This document shows, one piece after another, positions 54,421 through 62,779 of a stretch of DNA of 64,000 nucleotides. The position numbers and the translations under genes are program-made. Position 1 is the stretch's first letter. Every line of letters starts with the position of its first letter. The stretch is from positions 212,519 through 276,518 of the forward strand of contig CAYGOF010000008.1 in NCBI GenBank assembly GCA_964351395.1, given 5' to 3'. The DNA comes from Imperialibacter sp964351395 (GTDB taxonomy: Bacteria; Bacteroidota; Bacteroidia; Cytophagales; Cyclobacteriaceae). The notes beneath the pieces were generated by a model. It did no database searches, was not told the DNA's origin, and was given only the letters and a program-made list of their open reading frames with translations.

Positions 54421-54576
54421 CAACGACCAGCTATGATGAGTGGGGATTAGAAAGCACTAACCTCTCGTCTCGCACATAGCCACGCCTTGATTTAAATTTA
54501 AAACTTGTGGCGGACTTTCCAAGTGCCACCAAACTTTCCTGACCGATGAAACCCCATTCATTCATAGCATATGTTA
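54421..54576 (-). repeat. attC-like palindrome, long type, 156 bp
   Basis: Left CAACGACCAGCTATGATGAG then TGGGG; right on the minus strand TAACATATGCTATGAATGAA then TGGGG. CAAC/GTTA, a 4-5-base unpaired spacer, then GCTATGA.TGA.TGGGG pairing with one extra base on one side, which could be an extrahelical base of the kind that gives attC strand choice. Inner TAGCCACGCC ... TTGTGGCGGACTTTCC conserved. Confidence 0.78.
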
Positions 54577-54664
54577 GCCTTCGTTAACTTAAATTATAAC
54601 TTCAACTTAGGACTACCAAAAGTTTTCTATTCACCCTGAGTAGTATCCTGCCAAGAGCTAAGAT

Positions 54665-56212
54665 CTAATGGTTATGTCCATGGCTGCCAGAAGTATATTG
54701 ATCAATTGATTTTTTTCTACTAGCATCATTAGCCTTTTTGACAGCATCCAACATTTGATCCAGTCTGGTTCTATCCAATACTTTTCCATTCAAGAATACC
54801 GTGTTTATTTTCCGTGTATTTGAAATATTATCCAAGGGGTTTGCCTCTAGCAACACAAGATTTGCCTTAAATCCTTCTTCAATTTTTCCGGAATTGTGAC
54901 CCATTCGATTAGCTGGAATTGAGGTGGCTGATTGCAATACTTGGGAGGGTGTCATTCCAGCATTATTCATTGAAATAAGCTCATCATGAAGCGAAAAACC
55001 AGGAACAGTAGGGGGCAAATTAGTATCAGTTCCTGCGAGAATCTTTACTCCTGTCTCGGCTAATTTAGTAAGGATTACTTGGCAAGCATCTCCGTATGTA
55101 GTCCAAAATATCTTTATCCACGCACGATCTTCATCACTTAAGCCATCATTCAATTTGTATCGGTTAACTTCGGGAAGCCAGCCAAGTCCTTGGGGGATCA
55201 TTTTATCCCATTCGCTAATGCCTGGATTCTCATGTACCAATTCTACTTCTTCCAGAATTTTATCTAATTCGAATTTTTGGCGAACGAAGCTTTTGGTCAA
55301 CCAAAGAGTAGTGGTAACACTAATGTCATTTTTGATCAAAAGAGGAGCAATCTCTTCCGTGCGCTTAGCAGCATACTCAATGAATTTATCAGCTCCTTCT
55401 TGATTTTCTAAATCTCCATATTCTCTTCTAAATGCATTCATCAACTCCTCCAGATGAGCAATGTCGGATTGATTGGAATTTAATACATCCATAATGGTCA
55501 AGTCAAAAGGAACATGACCCACTACATCTAATCCTTCTTCAATCGCTACTCTGTTGACAGCTTCAAAGGCTTCCCTATTTAGATAGCTGTAAATCTTCAC
55601 AGCATCATATCCTTGCTGTGCATACTCCTTTACTTTTGATTTAGCTTCCTCAGTATCTCTTATGTTATTGAATCCTTGAGACCAACTCATAAAAAAACCC
55701 TCTAGTGCTCCGAAACTTCCCAATCTTGGCGAGGCAATGTACATGTCAGGGCCAATTCTTCCATTTCTAATTTCCTCTCTCCATTCCAAGTGAGCTTCTT
55801 CTCCGATCAACTCTCGAATTCCTGTTACTCCATTGGCAACATAGAGGAGTAAGTCATTCTGACTTTTGAATAAGTGCACATGAGAATCAATTAGTCCGGG
55901 TATTAGGAATTTACCATTCCCATTTATTTTTTCAACTTCTTTTGATCGAATGGACAGCGTATCGATTGACATGATAATGCCATTTTCAATAAGCACATTT
56001 TGGTTTGGGATGAATGCATTTCCGTCCTGTGAAAGAATGTTGACATTGTAAATCCAAACATCATTGGATTTCACCTTAAATTGGTTATGATCAACTACCT
56101 CGGTAAGTCCACCATAAATCTGTGTCATGTTTCTGTTTGCAAGTATGACAAGTACCACCGTACCAATGATCATCACCAGTAAGGTGTACTTGAGTATTTT
56201 TTTCCAGTTCAT
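54665..56212 (-). CDS. amidohydrolase-family protein (membrane-anchored or exported)
   Basis: 515 aa from the ATG at 56212; the earlier frame is not coding. One N-terminal hydrophobic helix (about 8-25). Imidazolonepropionase-like amidohydrolase: metal ligands H111-x-H113 in D-S-H-V-H, later V-V-G-H-V, A-H-L-E-E-L, and A-G-T-D-T-N near 422-427. Relatives act as prolidases, organophosphate acid anhydrolases or other amide hydrolases outside the cytoplasm. Substrate unknown. Confidence 0.85.
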   Translation of the reverse strand: MNWKKILKYTLLVMIIGTVVLVILANRNMTQIYGGLTEVVDHNQFKVKSNDVWIYNVNILSQDGNAFIPNQNVLIENGIIMSIDTLSIRSKEVEKINGNGKFLIPGLIDSHVHLFKSQNDLLLYVANGVTGIRELIGEEAHLEWREEIRNGRIGPDMYIASPRLGSFGALEGFFMSWSQGFNNIRDTEEAKSKVKEYAQQGYDAVKIYSYLNREAFEAVNRVAIEEGLDVVGHVPFDLTIMDVLNSNQSDIAHLEELMNAFRREYGDLENQEGADKFIEYAAKRTEEIAPLLIKNDISVTTTLWLTKSFVRQKFELDKILEEVELVHENPGISEWDKMIPQGLGWLPEVNRYKLNDGLSDEDRAWIKIFWTTYGDACQVILTKLAETGVKILAGTDTNLPPTVPGFSLHDELISMNNAGMTPSQVLQSATSIPANRMGHNSGKIEEGFKANLVLLEANPLDNISNTRKINTVFLNGKVLDRTRLDQMLDAVKKANDASRKKSIDQYTSGSHGHNH

Positions 56213-56365
56213 TTTTTTATTGTTTGAATGAATAATGAACCAAAAGTGTATGGAGGATTTAGCATTAACAATCGCTATGTGACCAATTACAAGAACTGGT
56301 ACGAAATGCAAAGAGAATGTGACCAGTTACTTTAGGCAGGGACGAGTAACAAGGTGATCGTGTCT

Positions 56366-57205
56366 CTATTTGCTCCTAAACAAATCAACATAACTCCTAG
56401 AAACTGGGATGGACCGGTCACAATCTGATAGTTCTAATAGCAAGCCCTGTGCATTGCCGGATATGTTAATGATATCATTCACATTTACCAAAAATGAACG
56501 ATGAGATTTAACTACCGGACTACCTGAAGTTGCTTCCTCTATATTTTTAATTGTAGCTCGCTCTGTTATTTTCTTGAATTGACCGTCATTGTCCAAATGC
56601 CCGATGTATACATAATTTTGAAGGGATTCTATGTATTTTATTCTATTTAGCGGTATTTCGAAAAGGGTTCGGTCTTCATTGGTGTTGCTTTCTTGTAGGG
56701 GCGTCTTTTGTTGATTAATACCCTTGGCAATGCTCTGATATTTCCTCTCTTGAATTAGAATTGAGATTCCTCCAAGTACGGTGATAGGGATGATGCCAAC
56801 CATAAAGGTGCCATAGACCATTTGTGGCAACAACGACCAATCGATAAAGCCAATGATCAAAATGCGAGCAAATAGAAAATTGGCGAGGCTTATGACAAGT
56901 ACAGCGCCAAGGTTATAGATAATCCATTTTCCGAAGGTCCACTGGTCCAGCTCACCTTTGAGCTTAAATACTTTCCCAATAATTATGTCAAAAAAAAATG
57001 CAGCTAAAAACGTCATTAGGCCAAAACCCGCACAAATAAGGAATGTATTTGATTCAAGCAGAGCAATACCGAAGGGACGAAAAATGTACAAGAAGAAAAC
57101 AACGAATGCACTAATGATTAGATTGATTTTAAGCAATCCAAAACTACTTTCTTGTTCGGGAAAAGGTTTCTTGAGTATCGAAATGACAGTATTAAAAAAT
57201 CTCAC
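56366..57205 (-). CDS. LytTR regulator with four-helix membrane domain
   Basis: 279 aa. Four hydrophobic helices at about 25-150, a short linker, and a C-terminal LytTR DNA-binding domain (about 180-277): R-I-K-Y-I-E-S-L-Q-N-Y-V-Y-I, then K-S-H-R-S-F-L-V-N and I-P-V-S-R-S-Y. There is no receiver domain, so the membrane part probably senses the signal itself. It sits just upstream of the amidohydrolase. Confidence 0.85.
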   Translation of the reverse strand: MRFFNTVISILKKPFPEQESSFGLLKINLIISAFVVFFLYIFRPFGIALLESNTFLICAGFGLMTFLAAFFFDIIIGKVFKLKGELDQWTFGKWIIYNLGAVLVISLANFLFARILIIGFIDWSLLPQMVYGTFMVGIIPITVLGGISILIQERKYQSIAKGINQQKTPLQESNTNEDRTLFEIPLNRIKYIESLQNYVYIGHLDNDGQFKKITERATIKNIEEATSGSPVVKSHRSFLVNVNDIINISGNAQGLLLELSDCDRSIPVSRSYVDLFRSK

Positions 57206-57252
57206 TTCTTAAAGATATTGTTTTTTGCGAATTAGCAAGATTACTACTTATT

Positions 57253-58329
57253 TCATTTTTCGTTTTCACTCAGAAGTTTCTTGAGTATCTGCACAGCAAA
57301 CATTTTAATATTGCTATCGGGTGTTTCAGAAGTATTGGATAGTACCATAATAGTCGATTTGATTTTAGGAATAATAATGAGCTGGGTGTTTGCTCCATAT
57401 TGACCACCTTCATGCCCGAATATCATATGCTCTTGTCCTTTTGAACCGTACAGAAACCAACCTAAACCGTAGGGATTACCTTTCTCTAGAGGAAATCCAA
57501 TTTTAAGCATATCATTGTGAGAAGATTCTGTGATGAATTTATAGTCAACCACCGCATTTCCAAATTTCAATAAGTCTTCCACTGTGGAGTATAATCCTCC
57601 TGCTGGTATTCTATTGCTCAGGTTATTTGGTTCAGGGGTGATCACTTCACCTTTCTCCATATGATAGAGAACAGACTTATTAGCATACTTTTCTCCATAT
57701 TTTTCGATCCCAGTATCTTTCATATTAGCGATATCAAAAATGTTTTCTTGCAAATATGCTTCATAAGACTGTCCTGATGCTTTCTCTATAATTAATCCTA
57801 AAACAACATATCCATACGTTGTGTAGAGAAAATCCGTACCTGGGTCAAACTTCAGTTTTCTGTCCCGAAATAATTTCGTCACATCTTCTAATGTGGGGTA
57901 TTCGACTTTGTTAATGGCTTCCTTCGAATTTTTGTACCCATCAATTCCTGAGGTGTGCGTTAACAACTGACGAATAGTGATAACAGTTTTTCCCTTTTTA
58001 GGATAATCAGGTATGTACTTAATTATTTCATCGTCAAGATTCAAAGCTCCTTTTTCCTTGAGTTGCATAATGCAGATGGCAGTAAATGGTTTGGTGATGG
58101 AGGCAATTCTAGTCAATGTTTTATCCGTGAATTCAATTTTCAGGTTTGCATTAGCATATCCTTTGGAAGCCGTCCATTGAGTTTTTCCATCCACGGAATA
58201 GGCAGCACTCACACCCACATTTCTATATTGAGTTACTAGGTTTTGAAAGGAAGAATCAATATTTACAGTCTGTTGTCCATAAGATTCAAAACAGATGAGT
58301 TGCAATGAAATGATGAGGTATTTTTTCAT
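57253..58329 (-). CDS. serine hydrolase, beta-lactamase/class C-like
   Basis: 358 aa from the ATG at 58329, which opens a signal peptide (cleavage near Y-G-Q-Q at 17-20). S77-I-T-K80 is the S-x-x-K nucleophile pair, Y-T-T-Y-G-Y the Y-x-N region, and H-E-G-G the third motif. This family includes esterases, D-aminopeptidases and penicillin-binding-like hydrolases; beta-lactam resistance is not implied. Confidence 0.88.
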   Translation of the reverse strand: MKKYLIISLQLICFESYGQQTVNIDSSFQNLVTQYRNVGVSAAYSVDGKTQWTASKGYANANLKIEFTDKTLTRIASITKPFTAICIMQLKEKGALNLDDEIIKYIPDYPKKGKTVITIRQLLTHTSGIDGYKNSKEAINKVEYPTLEDVTKLFRDRKLKFDPGTDFLYTTYGYVVLGLIIEKASGQSYEAYLQENIFDIANMKDTGIEKYGEKYANKSVLYHMEKGEVITPEPNNLSNRIPAGGLYSTVEDLLKFGNAVVDYKFITESSHNDMLKIGFPLEKGNPYGLGWFLYGSKGQEHMIFGHEGGQYGANTQLIIIPKIKSTIMVLSNTSETPDSNIKMFAVQILKKLLSENEK

Positions 58330-58444
58330 AGTTATGTATTCATTATTGATGGTGCTTTTAAAATTCACTGATTACAAGTTGTCATTTTTTACATTATCGT
58401 TGAGTAATTCTTTTACATATTATTTCTTTCAGCCAGGATGAAGT

Positions 58445-58786
58445 TTAAACTTCTTCAAGTGTTGAGAATCCCTCAGAAAAATCTCCAGAAGTCCATTTCC
58501 AGCTTTCGTTAATCCTAATTTTTCCGCTAGATAGTATTTCAGGCTTAGAGTGACAGATTCCAGTTTTTAGTTCATTGGCAACATTGATTTGATGGTATGA
58601 AATATCAATGCTACTATCGTTATTCACTACTCCTAAAATGTGCCCTAAAAGGATATTATTGTTGCTGTAATTACATGTAAGTACGTTTCCTTTTTGCTGG
58701 TAGACGAATATCTGATTTTCTGATAATTCTCCATTTTCTGAATTGGAAACGACTTTAAATTTTCGATTGTGGTAATTGATGCGCAT
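58445..58786 (-). CDS. conserved hypothetical protein (annotated in relatives as N-acetylglutamate synthase-like)
   Basis: 113 aa. F-K-V-V-S-N-S-E-N-G-E-L-S, Y-Q-Q-K-G-N-V-L-T, G-H-I-L-G-V-V and G-K-I-R-I-N-E-S-W-K-W-T-S-G-D match a small Bacteroidota beta protein. Databases have sometimes labelled it N-acetylglutamate synthase, but it lacks any acetyltransferase fold. It follows phzF-like gene by 2 bases and so belongs to the same operon. Confidence 0.75.
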   Translation of the reverse strand: MRINYHNRKFKVVSNSENGELSENQIFVYQQKGNVLTCNYSNNNILLGHILGVVNNDSSIDISYHQINVANELKTGICHSKPEILSSGKIRINESWKWTSGDFSEGFSTLEEV

Positions 58787-58788
58787 GT

Positions 58789-59604
58789 TTAGATGTTTAG
58801 TTGTCCTTCCAAAACTGAAATGGCTTTGCCTCGAATAAAAACAGTGTTGTGATCACTCAACTCAACCTCCATAAAACCACTCCGTTCGGAGCACTGAAAG
58901 GATTGAAGTATTCTCTTACTAAGTTTATCGGACCAGTATTTGGCTAAAAAGGTGTGTGTGCCACCGGTCACAGGGTCTTCATTGGTGCCACTCCACGGCC
59001 AAAAATAGCGAGAGTAAAAATCATATTTTTGGTCTTCACTTTTTGCTGTAACCAATACACCATTGATGGTGTCAGGCGAAGCAAGCAGCTTTTGAAAATC
59101 AGGGATGAGATTTTTGAGTGTATCTGTACTCGAGATTTCAAGCAGTAGAATTTTTGTTTCCGAATTATATTCTGAATTGATACACTGTGAAATACCTAAT
59201 GCATTCATAAGGGCATTTGAGGCATTAATTTTCACTAAATTATACACAGGAAATTCCATTTCAATCAAATCGCCTTTGAGATGAATTGGTAAAGTTTTAG
59301 TCTCGATGGTTTCGAAGGTCAAGCTAGAATTCCTGTCTAAATCAAAAAGGACTTTTGAAGCTGCCATGGTTGCGTGACCACAGAGTGGAATTTCCATTTT
59401 CGGAGAAAAGTATCGAATCTTATAACGATCAGCAGACTCATTCAGGAGGACAAATGCCGTCTCGGAAAAACCAAGTTCTTTTGCTATCGAGAGCATTGTT
59501 CGCTCATCGAGTTCAGACTCTAGCAAGCAAACTCCGGCCGGATTTCCTTTAAATGCTTCATTTGTGAATGAATCTACAATATATGTTTTGATAGTTTTCT
59601 TCAT
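58789..59604 (-). CDS. PhzF-family isomerase
   Basis: 271 aa. D11-S-F-T, G-N-P-A-G-V at about 20-25, the catalytic glutamate E48 in F-S-E-T-A-F, L-C-G-H-A-T, and N-E-D-P-V-T-G-G-T-H near 210 are the PhzF hallmarks. PhzF makes phenazines through an isomerisation, but most homologues have unknown substrates. No other phenazine genes are near, so phenazine synthesis is not implied. The start overlaps the EamA gene stop by 4 bases. Confidence 0.9.
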   Translation of the reverse strand: MKKTIKTYIVDSFTNEAFKGNPAGVCLLESELDERTMLSIAKELGFSETAFVLLNESADRYKIRYFSPKMEIPLCGHATMAASKVLFDLDRNSSLTFETIETKTLPIHLKGDLIEMEFPVYNLVKINASNALMNALGISQCINSEYNSETKILLLEISSTDTLKNLIPDFQKLLASPDTINGVLVTAKSEDQKYDFYSRYFWPWSGTNEDPVTGGTHTFLAKYWSDKLSKRILQSFQCSERSGFMEVELSDHNTVFIRGKAISVLEGQLNI

Positions 59605-60455
59605 CGATTTCTCTTATTAACAATGTAAACCCCTAAGATCGCAATCAGTCCACCAGTAATAAGCAATAGAGATGGTATCTCCTTTACAAGCAGAAAACTA
59701 AGAACCACAGAGACTACTGGCACAAAATACAAAAAGGAAGTGGCCTTAGAAGCTGAAAGTTGTGAAAGCACATATGCCCAGATCACATGCCCCAAGGCAC
59801 CAACGACTATTCCTAGATAAAGTAATGCCAGCATAGATTCGCGTGAAGCATTTGTAACCTCAAAAAGGTCTTTTGAAAACGGCAATAGAAATAGGGTACC
59901 TAACCAAACACTATAAGAAATGACAGTTAGTGGAGAATATCTAGTTAAGAGTGGTTTTTGAATTATAAAAAACAATGCCTGACTGAATGATGCTATGAGT
60001 AAGAGAATGATGCCTTGATTCAAATTGAACTCCTGGCTCTCTGAAAGTGTAATTAGTCCAACTCCGACCATGCTAATTGCAATTCCAATGACAGTTCTTA
60101 GAATTAGTTTTTCCTTAAGGATTAGAAATGAAAGGATAGTCGTGAAGATCGGAACCGTATTTATTAGGAAGCTGGCAGATCCTGCAGAGATGGTTTGTTG
60201 TCCGTAGTTCAAAGCTATGTTGTAAAGCGCGACACCAAAGACAGCTGCAAGTACAAAACGGAATTGATCTTTTTTAAGGATTCTTTTTGGCCTCTGGATC
60301 AAAGCGATAAATCCTAAGCCAATGGAACTAATTATGAACCGAACGAGCGTGAGATTGATCGGGGTGATATCCTGAAGACCTACTTTGATGGCCACAAAGG
60401 AGCTTGCCCAAAAAAAGACTATCAAAGCGATAGAGAAAGATACTTTGCTGCTCAT
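59601..60455 (-). CDS. EamA/DMT-family transporter
   Basis: 284 aa from the ATG at 60455. Ten hydrophobic helices in two repeats of five, each with the EamA pattern (F-F-W-A-S-S-F-V-A-I-K-V-G in the first; the second ends G-G-L-I-A-I-L-G-V-Y). DMT exporters of this type move amino acids or small metabolites. It overlaps the genes on both sides by 4 bases. Confidence 0.9.
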   Translation of the reverse strand: MSSKVSFSIALIVFFWASSFVAIKVGLQDITPINLTLVRFIISSIGLGFIALIQRPKRILKKDQFRFVLAAVFGVALYNIALNYGQQTISAGSASFLINTVPIFTTILSFLILKEKLILRTVIGIAISMVGVGLITLSESQEFNLNQGIILLLIASFSQALFFIIQKPLLTRYSPLTVISYSVWLGTLFLLPFSKDLFEVTNASRESMLALLYLGIVVGALGHVIWAYVLSQLSASKATSFLYFVPVVSVVLSFLLVKEIPSLLLITGGLIAILGVYIVNKRNR

Positions 60456-60898
60456 AGCGCCCAAATGAATCTTGATTTACTCAGTTCATTCACTGCCAGT
60501 TTAGCGTAAAAAGCAATTGCGGCATGATTGGAAGAAGGCGTTTGCCATTGGATTTCAGAGATACCTTCATTACGTGCATGATCAGCGATATGCTTCATCA
60601 ATACCGACCCAATCCCCAATCCTCGGGCCTCTTGTTTCAGAAAGAGACAGTCCAAATAGAGGTAGGTAGATGCTGTCCATGTAGCATACTGCGCTGTGCA
60701 TGTGGCGTATCCAATAATTCCAGTTTCATTCTCAGCTACCCAGCACGTCAGTTTGTTTTCAGTAAAAATAAATGAAGCCAAATTGTCTTTAGTTTGATTT
60801 GAGAATGACAATTCAGCTCCTTCATATTCAGCATGCTGTTTGCACATGAGCAAGATTTCATCCATGTCAGCAGGTATTGCATCACGAATTTTCAACAT
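60452..60898 (-). CDS. GNAT-family N-acetyltransferase
   Basis: 148 aa from the ATG at 60898. I-R-D-A-I-P-A-D-M-D-E-I-L at the start, E-N-E-T-G-I-I-G-Y-A in the middle, and the acetyl-CoA motif A R-G-L-G-I-G-S-V-L-M at about 95-105, followed by N-H-A-A-I-A-F-Y. Substrate unknown. It overlaps the flanking rhodanese and EamA genes by a few bases. Confidence 0.88.
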   Translation of the reverse strand: MLKIRDAIPADMDEILLMCKQHAEYEGAELSFSNQTKDNLASFIFTENKLTCWVAENETGIIGYATCTAQYATWTASTYLYLDCLFLKQEARGLGIGSVLMKHIADHARNEGISEIQWQTPSSNHAAIAFYAKLAVNELSKSRFIWAL

Positions 60899-61284
60899 GC
60901 GCACTTGATTTGTTCGCCATCTTTTGCATGACTCCCAACAGTAGCGTATCCATCAAATTTCCACCACTCCAATCCTCCCATCAGTTCCTTTACTTTGAAG
61001 CCCAGTCTAGTCATATTTAAGGCGCCTTTGGTGGAGGCATTGCAGCCAATTCCGTCACAATAAACCACGTATGTTTTTGATCTATCTAAGTGACTTGTTG
61101 TTTTTTCACTCATTTCTCTGTGCGGTAGATTGATAGCAGTTGGGATATGCTCCTTTTCATAGCCAAAGGCTTGCCGGGCATCTATGGCGATTACTTTTTC
61201 ATTGTTTTCAAATGCAGCAAATAGATCAGAAGGATCCATTTCATAGGCTAATTTTTGCTCGTAAAATTTAATTTTTTCCGTCAT
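60892..61284 (-). CDS. rhodanese-domain protein
   Basis: 130 aa. Single rhodanese domain with D-A-R-Q-A-F-G-Y-E-K-E-H-I-P-T-A-I-N-L-P and the active loop C-D-G-I-G-C-N starting at C76. It could act as a sulfur or phosphate handler. C-A-C at the very end is unusual. Middle member of the operon divergent from the LysR gene. Confidence 0.88.
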   Translation of the reverse strand: MTEKIKFYEQKLAYEMDPSDLFAAFENNEKVIAIDARQAFGYEKEHIPTAINLPHREMSEKTTSHLDRSKTYVVYCDGIGCNASTKGALNMTRLGFKVKELMGGLEWWKFDGYATVGSHAKDGEQIKCAC

Positions 61285-61371
61285 GATTAACTTTTTCGCT
61301 AAGGTGATTGATTCTTCTTGAGTTTGATAAGGGAAGAGACTGAAGATAATTTGAGGACAGTTGAAAAATTC

Positions 61372-61680
61372 TCAGCTAGGAAGAATGGGTCTCATGAAAC
61401 TCCTTTCATAGCTTAGGATACATTTGGTTTTCTCCGCATAGGCATAAGCTTCCTGGCATGAGGAGTCTTGCATGCTTTCTAATCGGTATTGCTCGTATAA
61501 GGCCAAGTATGGAAAATTGAAAAGTGCTATAGCAACATTGTTGTCGCCTTCATATGGAAGAAAATATCCCAAATGTCTGCCTCCGAATTGATTGACCAAG
61601 GGAATCCACATCTTAGCATAATTCTCGAATTCACTCAATTTATAAGGGGCTATGATGTATTTGATGTAGCATGTGATCAT
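61372..61680 (-). CDS. NIPSNAP-family protein
   Basis: 102 aa from the ATG at 61680 (M-I-T-C-Y-I-K-Y-I-I-A-P-Y-K), which fits the family better than the longer frame. Ferredoxin-like NIPSNAP features: F-E-N-Y-A-K-M-W-I-P-L-V-N-Q-F-G-G-R-H-L-G-Y-F near 22-44, split here for brevity, and A-L-F-N-F-P. Function unknown. First gene of the leftward operon that faces the LysR regulator. Confidence 0.8.
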   Translation of the reverse strand: MITCYIKYIIAPYKLSEFENYAKMWIPLVNQFGGRHLGYFLPYEGDNNVAIALFNFPYLALYEQYRLESMQDSSCQEAYAYAEKTKCILSYERSFMRPILPS

Positions 61681-61747
61681 AAGAAATCGTTTTTGTAAAG
61701 ATTTCTTCAATTAACCCGACTAGCTATTTACTAATATGAAAGATTCT

Positions 61748-61780
61748 AATCTCAAGCTGAAAAGGTTTCATAATGAGATT
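61748..61780. promoter_or_regulatory. inverted repeat in the LysR-divergent region
   Basis: AATCTCA (61748-61754) and TGAGATT (61774-61780) form a 7-bp inverted repeat spaced by 19 bases, inside the 129-base region between the divergent LysR and NIPSNAP genes. Likely binding site of the LysR protein, by position. Confidence 0.5.
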
Positions 61781-61809
61781 TCCTAAAAAGGTAGTATCTA
61801 TGTAAGGAG

Positions 61810-62709
61810 ATGGAAGTAAAGTATTTCAGACTAGTAAAGACAATTGCTGAAGAGGGAAATATTGCCAATTCTTCTGAAAAGCTATTCCTCACTCAATCGG
61901 CATTGAGTCACCAGTTAAGGGAATTAGAAGAACAGCTAGGATTCAAAGTATTCCTTCGAAATCGAGGAAAATGGGTATTGACGGAAGAGGGAAAAGAACT
62001 TCATGAACTAGCAAATCAGGTGCTCAGTTCAATGGAAATCGGTTTCAGTAAAATCAAGAACCTTAGGGAAAACTCTGCTGGCACCATACGAATGAGTATG
62101 GAGTGCTATTCATTTTATCAAGGCATTTCCTCATTCATGCAAAAGATGTGGATGCTCTACCCTGAAATAAAGATCGATCTTTTGTGGGAGGGCACGCATC
62201 ATCCAGTTTCCAAACTAATATCTGCCGAAATTGATGCTGCTGTCGTAACGGAAAAGCCCAAAAATCCCGAATTGACCAGTATTAAAATTTTCGAAGATGA
62301 AATTCTAGCTCTCGTACATAGCGAAAACTCACTGGCTAGCAAGGAATACCTTACTGCTGAAGATTTTCAGATGGAGCATCTAATCATTCACTCCTACCCG
62401 ATGGAGACAGTTTCTGTTAATGAGTATTTCCTAAAGATTCAGAATGTAGTTCCCAGAAAGATAACAGCTATACCCTTAACGGAGGTATCTCTGGAGATGG
62501 TAGGCGCAAATCAAGGCATCATGTGTTTGCCTAAATGGAATTTAAAATCATTCAAAATTTCAGATGCCATCCGATTCAAGAAGTTGGGAACTCACGGCTT
62601 GAAGCGTGAGCACTATCTAATACTTCGTTCTTCAGATTTATCTAAGAAATACATGGCTGATTTCATTTCAAATTTTGCTGAAAGTTTTGAGGATAGGTCT
62701 GAGATATGA
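61810..62709 (+). CDS. LysR-family transcriptional regulator
   Basis: 299 aa. N-terminal HTH at about 1-60: A-E-E-G-N-I-A-N-S-S-E-K-L-F-L-T-Q-S-A-L-S shape, with L-S-H-Q-L-R-E-L-E-E-Q-L-G. The effector domain covers about 90-295. It faces the NIPSNAP-rhodanese-GNAT-EamA-PhzF operon and probably controls it. Its stop lies just 5 bases before the TAAC of the next attC-like element, so its 3' end abuts the element from the opposite side. Confidence 0.92.
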   Translation: MEVKYFRLVKTIAEEGNIANSSEKLFLTQSALSHQLRELEEQLGFKVFLRNRGKWVLTEEGKELHELANQVLSSMEIGFSKIKNLRENSAGTIRMSMECYSFYQGISSFMQKMWMLYPEIKIDLLWEGTHHPVSKLISAEIDAAVVTEKPKNPELTSIKIFEDEILALVHSENSLASKEYLTAEDFQMEHLIIHSYPMETVSVNEYFLKIQNVVPRKITAIPLTEVSLEMVGANQGIMCLPKWNLKSFKISDAIRFKKLGTHGLKREHYLILRSSDLSKKYMADFISNFAESFEDRSEI

Positions 62710-62713
62710 AGGC

Positions 62714-62767
62714 TAACGGTTTGGCTATGCGCAGTGTCCCGAAGGGCATTGCGTATAGGTGTTGTTA
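62714..62767 (-). repeat. attC-like palindrome, compact, 54 bp
   Basis: Left TAACGGTTTGGCTATGCGCA; right on the minus strand TAACAACACCTATACGCAAT. TAAC/GTTA, a 5-7-base spacer, CTATGCGCA paired with one mismatch, and a CCCGAAGGG tip. It has the size of the classical 59-base elements of mobile integrons. Confidence 0.78.
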
Positions 62768-62779
62768 CCTGCTGTTTTC

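Noticed and set aside
42062..54576. The palindromes as copies of a MITE or REP element
   Set aside because: Arm sequences differ among copies while each keeps its own pairing, no target-site duplications are seen, and the polarity relative to genes is constant. These facts favour attC-like sites, though a MITE origin of the shared inner module is not excluded.
57253..58329. Beta-lactam resistance gene
   Set aside because: The S-x-x-K hydrolase fits exported esterase/peptidase relatives; nothing in the sequence points to beta-lactam hydrolysis.
58789..59604. Phenazine biosynthesis locus
   Set aside because: Only a PhzF homologue is present; the other phz genes are absent and PhzF-family proteins are widespread without phenazines.
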